Shown here: one piece after another, positions 25,133-34,000 of the stretch | How positions within the stretch are numbered: position 1 is the stretch's first letter | Layout of the letters: each line of letters opens with the position of its first letter | Source of the DNA: Actinophytocola sp963840275 | GTDB taxonomy: Bacteria > Actinomycetota > Actinomycetes > Mycobacteriales > Pseudonocardiaceae | Reading direction: 5' to 3' | Assembly (NCBI GenBank): GCA_963840275.1 | Contig: CAWIYK010000003.1 | Span: 1 to 64,000 of the forward strand | DNA length: 64,000 nucleotides | Notes under the pieces: model-generated | What the model was told of the DNA's origin: nothing | Databases searched by the model: none | Seen by the model: the letters and a program-made list of their open reading frames with translations, nothing else | Position numbers and translations under genes: made by a program

Positions 25133-26458
25133 ATGTCGGAGCTTCCCGTGGTGGTGGTAGGCGCTGGGCCGACGGGTCTGGCCGCTGCCGCCGAGCTGGT
25201 CGAGCGTGGGCTGACGGCGGTGGTGCTGGAGAAGGCGGACCGGGCCGGCGCCGCGGTCGCGGAATGGCGCCACGTCCGGCTGTTCTCGCGGTGGTCCGAG
25301 CTGGTCGCTCCGGCCGCCGCGCGCCTGCTCGAGTCCGCGGGCTGGGTGCCCCCGGCCGCCGCCGACTACCCGACCGGCGCGGATTGGGCGAGCCGCTACC
25401 TGTGGCCGCTGGCCGACGCGCTGGGGGAGCGGGTCCGGTACGGCGCGGAGGTTGTCGGCGTGGCCCGGCGTGGTCGGGACCGGGTCGTCGACGCCGGGCG
25501 GGACACCGAGCCGCTGACCGTGCACGTCCGGCACACCGACGGGCGGGAGGAACGCGTCACCGCGCGGGGGCTCGTCGACGCCTCCGGCACGTGGGGCGCG
25601 CCGAACCCGCTCGGCGCCGACGGCCTGCCGGCCATGGGAGAGCGGGCGGCGGCCGACCGGATCTCCTACCGCGTGCCCGACCTCGCCGACGATGCCGTTC
25701 GGGCGCGGTACGCGGGCCGGCACGTCGCGGTGGTCGGCAGCGGCCATTCCGCCTTGACCGCGCTGGTCGCACTCGCCGACCTGGATGGCACGCGGGTCAG
25801 CTGGGTCCTGCGACGTGGCACCGTCGGGGCCGTGTTCGGCGGTGGCGACGCCGACGAGCTGCCGGCCCGCGGCGCGCTCGGCCTGCGCGCGAAGGAGGCC
25901 GCCGCGGCCGGGCACGTCACGACGGTCGCCGGCTTCCGCGCCGAGGCCGTCGAACGAGCCGCCGACGGGCGGTTGACGCTGGTGTCCTCGGATGGGTCGC
26001 GACTGTCCGATGTGGACGAGGTGGTCGTGCTGACCGGGTTCCGCCCCGACCTGTCGTGGCTGTCGGAGCTGCGCCTCGACCTGGACGCCAGGTTGGCGGC
26101 GCCGGTCGCGCTGGCGCCGCTGATCGACCCGAACGTCCACTCCTGCGGCACGGTCTACCCGCACGGTGTCAAGGAACTGTCCCACCCGGAGCCGAACGTG
26201 TACCTCGCCGGCATGAAGAGCTACGGCCGCGCACCGACGTTCCTCGCGATGACGGGGTACGAGCAGGTTCGGTCTGTCGTCGCCGCGTTGGCGGGTGATC
26301 ACGTCGCGGCGTCGCGGGTGGAGCTGGTGTTGCCGGAGACCGGGGTTTGCGGTGGTGCCGGAGTGTTTGACGCGCCTGCGGGGGATCAGGAGGGTGGGTG
26401 TTGTGGTTCGCCGGCGGAGCCGGAGGATTTGACGTTGTCGGTGCCGCGGGTGCGGTGA
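25133..26458 (+). CDS. FAD/NAD(P)-binding monooxygenase-like flavoprotein, ars locus
   Basis: 441 residues. FAD-binding GAGPTG at residues 10-15; a second nucleotide site VVGSGHSALTAL near residue 205; ending motif PNVYLAGMKSYGRAPTF. The C-terminal tail carries VCGGAG and GGCCGSP cysteines typical of flavoproteins found in actinobacterial ars operons. ATG 25133 follows GGAG with correct spacing. Divergent from the ArsR-GNAT fusion. Likely acts on organic or inorganic arsenic or a thiol (ArsO-like), not proven. Confidence 0.83.
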   Translation: MSELPVVVVGAGPTGLAAAAELVERGLTAVVLEKADRAGAAVAEWRHVRLFSRWSELVAPAAARLLESAGWVPPAAADYPTGADWASRYLWPLADALGERVRYGAEVVGVARRGRDRVVDAGRDTEPLTVHVRHTDGREERVTARGLVDASGTWGAPNPLGADGLPAMGERAAADRISYRVPDLADDAVRARYAGRHVAVVGSGHSALTALVALADLDGTRVSWVLRRGTVGAVFGGGDADELPARGALGLRAKEAAAAGHVTTVAGFRAEAVERAADGRLTLVSSDGSRLSDVDEVVVLTGFRPDLSWLSELRLDLDARLAAPVALAPLIDPNVHSCGTVYPHGVKELSHPEPNVYLAGMKSYGRAPTFLAMTGYEQVRSVVAALAGDHVAASRVELVLPETGVCGGAGVFDAPAGDQEGGCCGSPAEPEDLTLSVPRVR

Positions 26459-26595
26459 CCGGCTGCGGGCTGGTTCGGTCGGCGCGGCTGGGTTGAGTTG
26501 ATGTTGCCGGAGTTCGGGGGGTGTGGCGTGGTGAGGGTGTTCGTTCGGACGGGCACCGGGCCGCAGGAGTCGACGCTGTCGGTGCCGCAGGCTTC
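26459..26595 (+). other. Spacer with partial duplication of the preceding gene's end
   Basis: 137 bp. Positions 26561-26590 repeat 26421-26450 (the monooxygenase C-terminal coding region) at about 25 of 30 bases, including TGTCGGTGCCGC. It encodes a similar LSVP peptide in a short GTG-started frame (26531-26608) overlapping the MFS start. Probably a remnant of duplication. Confidence 0.5.
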
Positions 26596-27783
26596 ATGGT
26601 CGCGGTGACGCGTCGGGGTCGCCGGGGAGTGTTGGCGGCCTTGTGCGCGACTCAGGTCACGAGCTGGGGCGTGCTGTACTACGCGTTCCCGGTGCTGGCC
26701 GGTGACATCACTGCCGCGACCGGCTGGTCCACCTCGGCGATCACCGCCGCGTTGTCGGCCAGTCAGCTGGTCGCCGCGCTCGTCGGGGTTCCGGTCGGGC
26801 GCCGGCTCGACCGGCGCGGCCCGCGTGGCGTGATGACCTCGGGGTCCGTGCTCGCGGTGCCCGCGTTGGTAATGGTTGCCACGGCGCAGAACCTGCTGTG
26901 GTTCCTCGCCGCTTGGCTGCTGGTCGGGGTCGCGATGGCGGCGGTGCTCTACCAGCCCGCGTTCGCCGCGCTGACCCGGTGGCACGGGCCCGACCCGGTG
27001 CGGGCACTGACCGTGCTGACCCTCGCCGGCGGGCTCGCGAGCACGGTGTTCGCGCCGCTCACCGCCGCGCTCGCCGCACACCTGGACTGGCGCGCCACCT
27101 ACCTCGTGCTCGCCGGGATCCTCGCCGCGGTCACTATCCCGGCGCACTGGTTCGGGCTGCGCCTGCCGTGGCCGCCCCGACCAGCGCCCGAAGCACACCT
27201 CGGCGACGACGACCCCCGGCGCACGGCACGCAGCGGCGCCTTCCTCACGCTGGCCGCGGCACTGAGCCTCGCGGCGCTCGCCACCTTCGCCGCGGTGATC
27301 AACCTCGTCCCGCTGCTGGCCGAGCGGGGCGTGTCCACCGGCGTCGCCGCGGTCGCGCTCGGGCTCAGCGGCGCGGGTCAGGTCGTCGGCCGGCTCTGCT
27401 ACGCGGCGATCGTCCGCCACACCGGCGTCCTGGTCCGCACCGCCGGGATCGTCCTCGCGCTCGCGGCGACCACCGCGGTGCTCGGCGTGCTGACCACCGC
27501 CGCCGCGCTGATCGCCGGCGCCGTCGTGGCCGGCATGGCACGCGGGGTGTTCACCCTGCTGCAGGCCACCGCGGTCACCGACCGGTGGGGCCGCCGACAC
27601 TACGGCCACCTCACCGGACTGCTGTCCGCGCCGATGACCGTCACGATGGCGCTGGCCCCCTTCACCGGTGCCGCCATGGCCGACCTGTTCGGCAGCTACC
27701 GCACGGCCTTCCTCGTCCTCGGCGCCGTCGCCGCGGTCGCGGCCGCGCTGTCTCTTCGCACCGTCCCCAGATCCGTGAGCTGA
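26596..27783 (+). CDS. MFS transporter, likely metalloid or drug exporter
   Basis: 395 residues, twelve membrane segments with the MFS loop GRRLDRRGPRGVMTSG between helices 2 and 3 and a central hydrophilic loop (about residues 190-215). ATG 26596 is preferred over upstream starts. Co-oriented with the flavoprotein gene in the presumed ars operon, it may export a methylated, acetylated or oxidised arsenical, or a conjugate; this is inferred from context only. Confidence 0.87.
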   Translation: MVAVTRRGRRGVLAALCATQVTSWGVLYYAFPVLAGDITAATGWSTSAITAALSASQLVAALVGVPVGRRLDRRGPRGVMTSGSVLAVPALVMVATAQNLLWFLAAWLLVGVAMAAVLYQPAFAALTRWHGPDPVRALTVLTLAGGLASTVFAPLTAALAAHLDWRATYLVLAGILAAVTIPAHWFGLRLPWPPRPAPEAHLGDDDPRRTARSGAFLTLAAALSLAALATFAAVINLVPLLAERGVSTGVAAVALGLSGAGQVVGRLCYAAIVRHTGVLVRTAGIVLALAATTAVLGVLTTAAALIAGAVVAGMARGVFTLLQATAVTDRWGRRHYGHLTGLLSAPMTVTMALAPFTGAAMADLFGSYRTAFLVLGAVAAVAAALSLRTVPRSVS

Positions 27784-27799
27784 AAGGGTTGACGTTGTC

Positions 27800-28180
27800 A
27801 TGAGTGCTGATTCGTGGGTCCCGCAGGCATGCACACTGCCCACAGTGGACCAACCGTTGCGGGTCGCCGAGTTCGACGAGCTGTTCGCCTCGGCGGTGCA
27901 GGATGTCGACCGGCCGGAGCCAGGACGGTTGGTGCTGGCGCTGACACCGACGGCGGAGGTCGCCGCCACGGTGGCGGGGCTGGTGGTGCGGGAGACGTCG
28001 TGCTGCTCGTTCTTCACGTTCACACTGACCGCGACCGGCGGGAGTCTCGCGCTGGCGGTCACCGTGCCGGCCACGCACCTCGAGGTGCTCGAGGCGCTCG
28101 CGGACCGCGCCGCCGGGACGCGTGGGAGGAGCCGAGCGGGGCTCCTCCCACTCGAGGTCAGGCAGGCTGGAACAGACTGA
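27800..28180 (+). CDS. Cys-rich small protein of metal-resistance loci
   Basis: 126 residues from ATG 27800. The recognisable part includes ACTLPTVDQPLRVAEFDELF and the cysteine motif ETSCCSFFTFTLTATGG, known to me from proteins coded beside metalloregulators in actinobacteria. The frame continues through a terminator-like hairpin (28123-28150) and ends 23 bp inside the convergent VOC gene, so the last about 25 residues look like an extension past the ancestral stop. Thiol-based metal(loid) binding is plausible. Function unknown. Confidence 0.72.
   Translation: MSADSWVPQACTLPTVDQPLRVAEFDELFASAVQDVDRPEPGRLVLALTPTAEVAATVAGLVVRETSCCSFFTFTLTATGGSLALAVTVPATHLEVLEALADRAAGTRGRSRAGLLPLEVRQAGTD
28123..28150. 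terminator. Bidirectional hairpin terminator between convergent genes
   Basis: TGGGAGGAGC and its exact reverse complement around an 8-nt loop. It lies inside the last codons of the 27800 gene and 8 bp past the stop of the minus-strand VOC gene. Confidence 0.75.
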
Positions 28181-28490
28181 ACGGGCCGTCCTGGTCGTCG
28201 TGGCAGTGGGTGATGCGCCCGACTCCCGGCACGTCCTGGATGTCGCCCGCGGTGCCGCCGAGCTCGTGGACACGCTTGGCCGCGGTGTCGATGTCGTCGG
28301 TGGCGAAGTACACCCTCGGGTGGGTGAACGCGTCCTCACGCGGCGCGATCGCGCCCGCCGGCCCGTTGTCGATGGTGTGGTAGTCGCCGCCGAACTCGCT
28401 CGTGGTCCAGCCGAACAGCCCGCCATAGAACGTGCGGGCCCTGGTGGTGTCGGCGGCGGGCAGCTCGAACCAGTTGATCTCTCCGGACAT
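28158..28490 (-). CDS. VOC-family protein (second)
   Basis: 110-residue VOC domain: INWFELPAADTTRARTFYGG at the start and HCHDDQDGPFSLFQP at the end, as in lactoylglutathione-lyase-like binding proteins. Downstream (minus) of an ECF42/CMD cluster, from which it is separated by 68 bp; AAAGGAC ribosome site before ATG 28490. Such VOC proteins often accompany ECF42 units. Substrate unknown. Confidence 0.85.
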   Translation of the reverse strand: MSGEINWFELPAADTTRARTFYGGLFGWTTSEFGGDYHTIDNGPAGAIAPREDAFTHPRVYFATDDIDTAAKRVHELGGTAGDIQDVPGVGRITHCHDDQDGPFSLFQPA

Positions 28491-28558
28491 CGTCGGTCCT
28501 TTCGGTGTCGTCGTTGTGACGCACCGAGGACGAACGGCCGGGGCCGTTCTCGACAGTC

Positions 28559-29401
28559 CTATCTCAACGCGGTTCGGCCGGCTTCGAAGCTGTGCAGGGC
28601 GGCGCCGACCGCGGTCGCGACGGTGATCTCGAAGATCGCGTCCTCGGTGTGGCCCGCCGCGGTGAGGCGTGCGATGTCGTCGTCGGTGACGCGGTAGGAC
28701 GCATCGCGGACCTGCGCGGTGTAGGACTCCCACGGCTCGGTGAGACCCTCGCCGGTCGCCGCGGCGGCGCGCAGCGCGGGGTCCGTGCGTGCGGGCGCCG
28801 CGAGGACGGCGTGGCGCAGGTTCTCGACGGGGTCGCCGTGGTCGGTGTGCTCGCCGCCGGCGAGGAGGAAGCCGGGGAACCGGTAGCCGAACCGGTGCAG
28901 CGCGCGGGTTCCACTGTGGAGCTGGTCGCCGCGCAGCACGAACCCGAAGGCGTTGGCGAGCCGGTTCACGACGTTCCACACGAGGTCGATGTGCAGCGCC
29001 TCCCGCACCGCGGAGTCCGGCAGACCGTCGACGGTGGCGAGGTCCGGCGTGTGGGTGCTGTCGAGGAAGGCACGCACCGTGCGCAGTTCGGACCGGGCCG
29101 AGTCGGGGTCGTCCGGGTCGATCTCGCCGTGGCCGGCGATGCGGGTGAGCTCGGTGTGGGAGTCGACGCAGAACGGACACCGGTGCAGCCGCGCGGTGCC
29201 CATCGCGATGTACTCCCGTTCGCCGGGCGTCCAGTAGGACGGGCCGCGCATCGCCGGGGCGGTGATGGCGAGCAGCGGCCGGGAGAAGAAGTCCGGACGG
29301 TACAACAGGGTGCGCACGATGTCGGGCGCGTCGCGACCGGTCATCGCGAAGAACAGGCGGGCGCGCAGCCGGTGCCCGTTGTCGAGTATGGACAGTCTCA
29401 T
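28559..29401 (-). CDS. Carboxymuconolactone decarboxylase/AhpD-fold protein
   Basis: 280 residues. The AhpD-like redox motif CPFCVDSH (Cys75, Cys78, His82) marks the peroxidase-type CMD family. Its ATG at 29401 overlaps the ECF42 sigma stop (ATGA), so the sigma and the putative redox enzyme are co-translated. Predicted to reduce peroxides or organic hydroperoxides; other CMD roles are possible. Confidence 0.86.
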   Translation of the reverse strand: MRLSILDNGHRLRARLFFAMTGRDAPDIVRTLLYRPDFFSRPLLAITAPAMRGPSYWTPGEREYIAMGTARLHRCPFCVDSHTELTRIAGHGEIDPDDPDSARSELRTVRAFLDSTHTPDLATVDGLPDSAVREALHIDLVWNVVNRLANAFGFVLRGDQLHSGTRALHRFGYRFPGFLLAGGEHTDHGDPVENLRHAVLAAPARTDPALRAAAATGEGLTEPWESYTAQVRDASYRVTDDDIARLTAAGHTEDAIFEITVATAVGAALHSFEAGRTALR

Positions 29402-30645
29402 GAGGACCCCGTGGTGTCGATGGCGAGCAGCCGGCCGGCGAGGAAGCGGCGGTCGGCGGGGTTGGCGGCCAGCTCGTGCGCGCGCCGGTACGCGGCCGCG
29501 GCGTCGTCGCCGCGGCCGAGCCTGTTCAGCAGGTCGGCGCGGGCGGCGTGCCACAGGTGGTAGCGGTCGAGCCCGGCGATGCCGTCGATCAGGGCCAACC
29601 CGGCGGCCGGACCGTCGGTCATGGCGACGGCGACCGCGTGGTTGAGCGCCACCACCGGCGAGGGCGTGACGGTGAGCAGTTCGCCGTACAGGGCGGCGAT
29701 CCGCGGCCAGTCCGTGGCGTCGGTCGAGGGCGCCCGCGCGTGCAGTGCCGCGATCGCGGCCTGCAGCTGGTAGGGCCCGACGGTGCCGTGGCGCAACGCG
29801 CGGTCCAGCAGTCCGACGGCCTCGGCGATCCGAGCGCGGTCCCACCGGCCGCGGTCCTGGTCCGCCAGGAGCACGACGTCGCCGGTGGGAGAGTGCCGGG
29901 CGGCGGCGCGCGAGTCGTGCAGCAGGAGCAACGCGACGAGCGCGAGCGCCTCCGGCTCGTCGGGCATGAGCGTCGCGACGAGCTTGCCCAACCGGATCGC
30001 CTCGGCCCGCAGCTGCTGGTGCTCCGGCGGGTCGGCGGCGGCGGTGTAGCCCTGCGTGAAGATCAGGTAGACGACCGCGAGGACACCGGACAGCCGTTCC
30101 GGCAACAGGTGGTCCGCAGGCACCGCCAGCGAGATGCCGGCGTCGCGGATCTTCCGCTTCGCCCGCACCAGCCGCTGCGCCAGCGTCGACTCGGCGACCA
30201 GGAACACCCGCGCGATCTGCCCCGCCGTCAGTCCGACGACCGCGTGCAGCGTCAGCGCGACCCGTGCCTCCTCGGCCAGCGCCGGGTGACAGCAGGTGAA
30301 GACGAGGCTCAGCCGTTCGTCGCCGAGGCTGACGAGACGGTCCTCCTCGAAGCCGGTCATCGGTTGTGGCTCCTCGGCCAGCTCCTGTTTCTCGCGGCCC
30401 GTCCGCGCGCGGCGCAGCCGGTCGATCGCCCGGTTCCGCGCCGCGGTCAGCAGCCACGCCACCGGGTCGTCGGGAACCGTGTCGTGCCAGCGGCGCAGCG
30501 CGAGCGCGCACGCGTCCTGCAGCGCGTCCTCCGCGAGCTCGAAGTCGCCGAGAACCCGGACGAGCGCGGCGAGCATGCGCGCCCGGTGCTCGCGAAAGAC
30601 CCGCTCGACCGCGAGCGCGGGTCGCTCAGGCAGTGTTGACCACAC
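29398..30645 (-). CDS. ECF42-type sigma factor with C-terminal DUF6596/TPR-like domain
   Basis: 415 residues from GTG 30645. Sigma region 2 (FREHRARMLAALVRVLGDFE) and region 4 (VVGLTAGQIARVFLVAESTL) are followed by the long C-terminal extension of the ECF42 group, starting near PADHLLPERLSGVLAVVYL. The gene overlaps the end of the DGPF partner gene by 20 bp, the classic ECF42 arrangement. In this group the extension modulates activity in place of a membrane anti-sigma (established). Confidence 0.88.
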   Translation of the reverse strand: MWSTLPERPALAVERVFREHRARMLAALVRVLGDFELAEDALQDACALALRRWHDTVPDDPVAWLLTAARNRAIDRLRRARTGREKQELAEEPQPMTGFEEDRLVSLGDERLSLVFTCCHPALAEEARVALTLHAVVGLTAGQIARVFLVAESTLAQRLVRAKRKIRDAGISLAVPADHLLPERLSGVLAVVYLIFTQGYTAAADPPEHQQLRAEAIRLGKLVATLMPDEPEALALVALLLLHDSRAAARHSPTGDVVLLADQDRGRWDRARIAEAVGLLDRALRHGTVGPYQLQAAIAALHARAPSTDATDWPRIAALYGELLTVTPSPVVALNHAVAVAMTDGPAAGLALIDGIAGLDRYHLWHAARADLLNRLGRGDDAAAAYRRAHELAANPADRRFLAGRLLAIDTTGSS

Positions 30646-30988
30646 CCGGCACCTGCGTGAGCGGCCGGATCTCGATGGACCCCACAGCCGCCATCGGGCA
30701 GAGCGCGGCCAGTTCGAGGGCCTCGTCGAGGTCACGACAGTCGAGGACGTAGAAGCCGCCGAGATGCTCGTGGGTCTCCACGAACGGGCCGTCGGTGATC
30801 AGCGTGCGGCCCTCCCGGACGCTCACGGTCGTCGCGGTGTGCTCACCCTGGACCGGGTCGCCCGCCACCAGCGCGCCGCGCCTGCGGCACTCGTCTGCGA
30901 ACGCGTTCACCCTGGCCAGCGCGTCGGCGAAGCCGGGATCGGCCGGCTCTGGCCGGTCGCAGTTGTAGATCAGCAGTAGGTACTGCAC
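30626..30988 (-). CDS. DGPF/YCII-domain protein, ECF42 partner
   Basis: 120 residues from GTG 30988 (GGAGGA upstream). YCII fold with the DGPF motif in TLITDGPFVETHEHLGGFYV (quoted at limit). This family is nearly always next to ECF42 sigma genes and may modulate them. Co-operon with sigma, CMD and probably VOC genes. Confidence 0.88.
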   Translation of the reverse strand: MQYLLLIYNCDRPEPADPGFADALARVNAFADECRRRGALVAGDPVQGEHTATTVSVREGRTLITDGPFVETHEHLGGFYVLDCRDLDEALELAALCPMAAVGSIEIRPLTQVPGVVNTA

Positions 30989-31110
30989 GTGTCCTCCAGA
31001 CACCCGTCGCGCGGTTGTACGTAGAGGATGACGAATGGGCCGCCCGGAACTCGACACCCCGCCCCGGGATTATGCCGCCGCCGGCCGTCAGCGCCCTCGC
31101 CGCGCTCGGG

Positions 31111-31497
31111 TCACCCGGCGGCGATCCGGATCGACCGCACCAGACAGAACACCATGGTCAGCTCGGCCAGCCAGGCGCCGGTCCCGAGTGGATCGCCGCC
31201 GATCGTCGACCCGATCAGGACCAACACCATCAGCAGCGCCGCGAGCAGCGCGTAGCCGACGACGAGCACATGTGAGCGGTGCAGCGGGCAGCTGACGCAC
31301 AGCAGGGCGAAGGTCAGCACCAGGAGGGGAGCCGGGAAGTTGCCGGCGGCGAGCATCTGCCACAGCGAGCCGATGCGGTCGACGCCCGTCGAGCCGAAGG
31401 GCAGGAACGACGTCACCAGGACCGTGAGTCCGGCGCCGACGTGCAGCTGCGTCAGTTGCCTGCCTTCGACCGTCTCCCGCTGAGTGTCGCCGTCCAT
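31111..31497 (-). CDS. Small four-helix membrane protein
   Basis: 128 residues from ATG 31497 with GAAGGGA upstream. Hydrophobic segments at about 20-36, 52-68, 76-95 and 108-122. I recognise no family. The start is supported by the ribosome site; the longer frame to 31632 lacks one. Confidence 0.75.
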   Translation of the reverse strand: MDGDTQRETVEGRQLTQLHVGAGLTVLVTSFLPFGSTGVDRIGSLWQMLAAGNFPAPLLVLTFALLCVSCPLHRSHVLVVGYALLAALLMVLVLIGSTIGGDPLGTGAWLAELTMVFCLVRSIRIAAG

Positions 31498-31628
31498 GGG
31501 TTCCCTTCGCTCGCCGTCGGGCCCCTTCGACGGTTCCGTGTGTCCTCCGGTTCCACTCGGCCGTGCGTACGTTTCCCGTTTGCTATTACCCTTCCGTCGA
31601 TTCCCGGCGCGTCGGTATTCAGCCGCTT

Positions 31629-31647
31629 CCACGATTTGATATCGTGG
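31629..31647. promoter_or_regulatory. Palindrome upstream of lsr2 (first copy)
   Basis: CCACGAT, five bases, ATCGTGG, just before a TATACA box (31650-31655) that could be the -10. A probable operator in the AT-richer leader region 31498-31708. Confidence 0.5.
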
Positions 31648-31708
31648 TGTATACAGTGTGCGCGCCCCCCACGTGAATTGCGCGCGCCCGCCACCACAGG
31701 GAGAGTAA

Positions 31709-32110
31709 ATGGCTCAGCAGGTGCTAGTGCGACTCGTCGACGACCTGGATGGCTCCAGTTCCGACGACATCTCCACCGTCAAGTTCGGACTCGACGGCGT
31801 CGAGTATGAGATCGACCTCAGCGAAGCGAATGCCGAGCGGCTCCGCAAGTCCGTCGCGGACTACGCGTCGGCCGGGCGCCGCGTCGGTGGGCGGTTGCAG
31901 CGGGGCGTTCGGCCGTCGGCCACGGCGGCCTCCTCGGGCGAGGCGGGCAAGGTCCGCGAATGGGCGCTCGAGAACGGTTTCGAGCTGTCCGGCCGAGGCC
32001 GGATCCCCTCGCACGTGGTCGAGGCCTACAAGGAGGCGCACGAGACCCCGGCCCCGAAGAAGGCCGCCGCGGCAGCGAAGCGCCCGGCCAAGCGCGCGAA
32101 GAAAGCGTGA
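31709..32110 (+). CDS. lsr2: Lsr2 nucleoid-associated protein (copy 1)
   Basis: 133 residues. The N-terminal dimerisation domain starts MAQQVLVRLVDDLDGS and the C-terminal DNA-binding domain has the AT-hook-like RGR in ELSGRGRIPSHV. A Lys/Ala-rich tail follows. Lsr2 bridges and silences AT-rich, often foreign, DNA (established). Leader ACAGGGAGAG is nearly identical to that of copy 2 at 46605. Strong hairpin follows. Confidence 0.95.
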   Translation: MAQQVLVRLVDDLDGSSSDDISTVKFGLDGVEYEIDLSEANAERLRKSVADYASAGRRVGGRLQRGVRPSATAASSGEAGKVREWALENGFELSGRGRIPSHVVEAYKEAHETPAPKKAAAAAKRPAKRAKKA

Positions 32111-32115
32111 CGTCG

Positions 32116-32144
32116 GCCTGGCGCGGCGGCTCGTCGCGCCAGGC
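32116..32144 (+). terminator. Hairpin terminator after lsr2 copy 1
   Basis: GCCTGGCGCG and CGCGCCAGGC with a 9-nt loop, 5 bp beyond the stop. Confidence 0.8.
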
Positions 32145-32275
32145 TGGCTTGCGCCCCGATATCCGCGCGGCATTGCCGCGAACGAATTCGCCGACGTCCG
32201 ACTGTCCCGTCCGGAGCCGATGTGGTAATGGGCGAGGAGAAAAGCCTTCGCATTTCCCGCCGCGTCAAGGTGGCG

Positions 32276-33877
32276 TCAGCCGGGGCGAACGGACAACGTG
32301 TGATGGAACACGTCACGTGGGTCCCAGCGCGCCTTGATCCGCTGCAGTCGCGGGTAGTTGTCACCGAAGTACAGCGTGTGCCACGGGATACCGGAGGTGT
32401 TCCACTCCGGATCCGCGAGATCGGCGTCCGGGTAGTTGATGAACGCACCGTCGTTCACCTTGCCCGGCACCGGGACGCCGCCGGTCTCGGCGTACAGGTC
32501 CCGGTAGAACTCGCGCAGCCACCGCATCCGCACGGCGTCGTCCGCGCCGTCGGCCCAGCCGTTGACGAAGAGCAGCTTGAGGATCGAGTCGCGGTGTGCG
32601 ACGGCGGTCGCGCCGGGCGCCACGGTGTTGACCTTGCCGCCGTAGGAGTTGAGGCTGATCAGGCCGCCGGGGTAGTCGTCCTTGTTCAGGTACTCGTACA
32701 CGACCGCGAGCTGGCGGTCGGTGAACGGCTTGCGCAGGTAGGCCGACTTGACCTGTAGCCGGAAGATCGGCCCCGGGTCGCCCGGTGAGCCGGTGAGCGC
32801 GTCGGCCAGCCACGGCTGCCGGCTGAACACCGGCGTCGGAGGTGCGCAGATCCCCGCGCTCAGCTCGGCCACGTGCTCGGTGATCAGGCGCTCCGCGTCG
32901 GAGTCGCCCGCGATCTTGCCGATCATGGTGATGTTCTGTGCCAGCCTGCGCCCGACGATGAACTCGCTGTAGTACCCGGCGTAGGGCGAGTCCGGCCGGC
33001 TGTGCCGTTCGGACCACTGCCCGTGGTTGCGCAGCAGCGCGGTGAACGCGGCCTGGTCGGGGAGCTCCGACCACGGCCAGTCGACGGAGAACGACAGCGT
33101 CGAGGCGGGCGGCTTCGGCAGGAGCGCGGCCGGGTCGGCGCCGCGGGCGCCCGGCGTGCGGAACCAGTAGCGGGTGACGACCCCGAACGTGCCGGCGCCA
33201 CCGCCCGTGTGCGCCCACCACAGGTCCCGGTTCGGGTCGTCGCGCTCGCGGGTGGCCACGACGCTCCGCGCCGTGCCCGACCGGTCCACCACGACCACCT
33301 CGACCCCGTACAGATGGTCGACGGCCAGTCCGTGCCGGCGGCACAGCACGCCGTAGCCGCCGCCGGAGACGTGCCCGCCCGCGCCGACCTCGGGACACCA
33401 TCCCGCGGGCACCGTGACCCCCCAGCCCAGGTACAGCCTGCGGTACACCTCGCCGAGCGTCGCGCCCGCCTCGACGGCGAAGGCGTTGTGCCGCGGGTCG
33501 TGGTACACCCGAGTCATACCGGACATGTCGATCAGCATGCGCACCGACGGGTCGTCGACGAAGCCCTCGAAGCAGTGCCCGCCGCTGCGCACCGCGAGCC
33601 GTCTGCCGGTCCGCACGGCGGCCTGCACGGCGGCCACCACCTGCTCGGTCGAGCCGACCACCCGGATCTCGTCCGGGGTGTTCGCGAAGCGTCTGTTGTA
33701 GCCGCGGATGATCAGGTCCTGGTAGCGAGGGTCGTCCGGCCCGATCACGACCGGACCGAGCGGGGGCGGGCACGTGCCGCCGCTCTCGGCCGCCGCGGGT
33801 GTCGCCGGCAGCGTCAGTCCCACCGCGGCGGCGGCGCCCGCGCCGCGCAACAGGTCTCGTCGAGTGTGTTCGGCCAT
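32276..33877 (-). CDS. Secreted bicovalent FAD-linked oxidase (BBE type)
   Basis: 533 residues. The twin-arginine signal HTRRDLLRGAG predicts Tat export. FAD_binding_4 motifs SGGHCFEG (His101) and GVLCRRHG (Cys179) match the two covalent flavin attachment sites of berberine-bridge/oligosaccharide oxidases. The C-terminal BBE tail contains NYPDADL. Such enzymes oxidise sugars or alcohols and make H2O2. It is a full-length protein, divergent from an AraC regulator that may control it. Confidence 0.88.
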   Translation of the reverse strand: MAEHTRRDLLRGAGAAAAVGLTLPATPAAAESGGTCPPPLGPVVIGPDDPRYQDLIIRGYNRRFANTPDEIRVVGSTEQVVAAVQAAVRTGRRLAVRSGGHCFEGFVDDPSVRMLIDMSGMTRVYHDPRHNAFAVEAGATLGEVYRRLYLGWGVTVPAGWCPEVGAGGHVSGGGYGVLCRRHGLAVDHLYGVEVVVVDRSGTARSVVATRERDDPNRDLWWAHTGGGAGTFGVVTRYWFRTPGARGADPAALLPKPPASTLSFSVDWPWSELPDQAAFTALLRNHGQWSERHSRPDSPYAGYYSEFIVGRRLAQNITMIGKIAGDSDAERLITEHVAELSAGICAPPTPVFSRQPWLADALTGSPGDPGPIFRLQVKSAYLRKPFTDRQLAVVYEYLNKDDYPGGLISLNSYGGKVNTVAPGATAVAHRDSILKLLFVNGWADGADDAVRMRWLREFYRDLYAETGGVPVPGKVNDGAFINYPDADLADPEWNTSGIPWHTLYFGDNYPRLQRIKARWDPRDVFHHTLSVRPG

Positions 33878-34000
33878 GGTGATCGTTCCCCTCGTTCGCC
33901 TCGGCGGTCAACGTAGGCCCGGCGCTCGACACGCGTCTTGGACAAATGCAAGCCTGCTGGCAGGAGTGCGGGGCCGCGTGCCGCGGCCATACCGTCGGGT

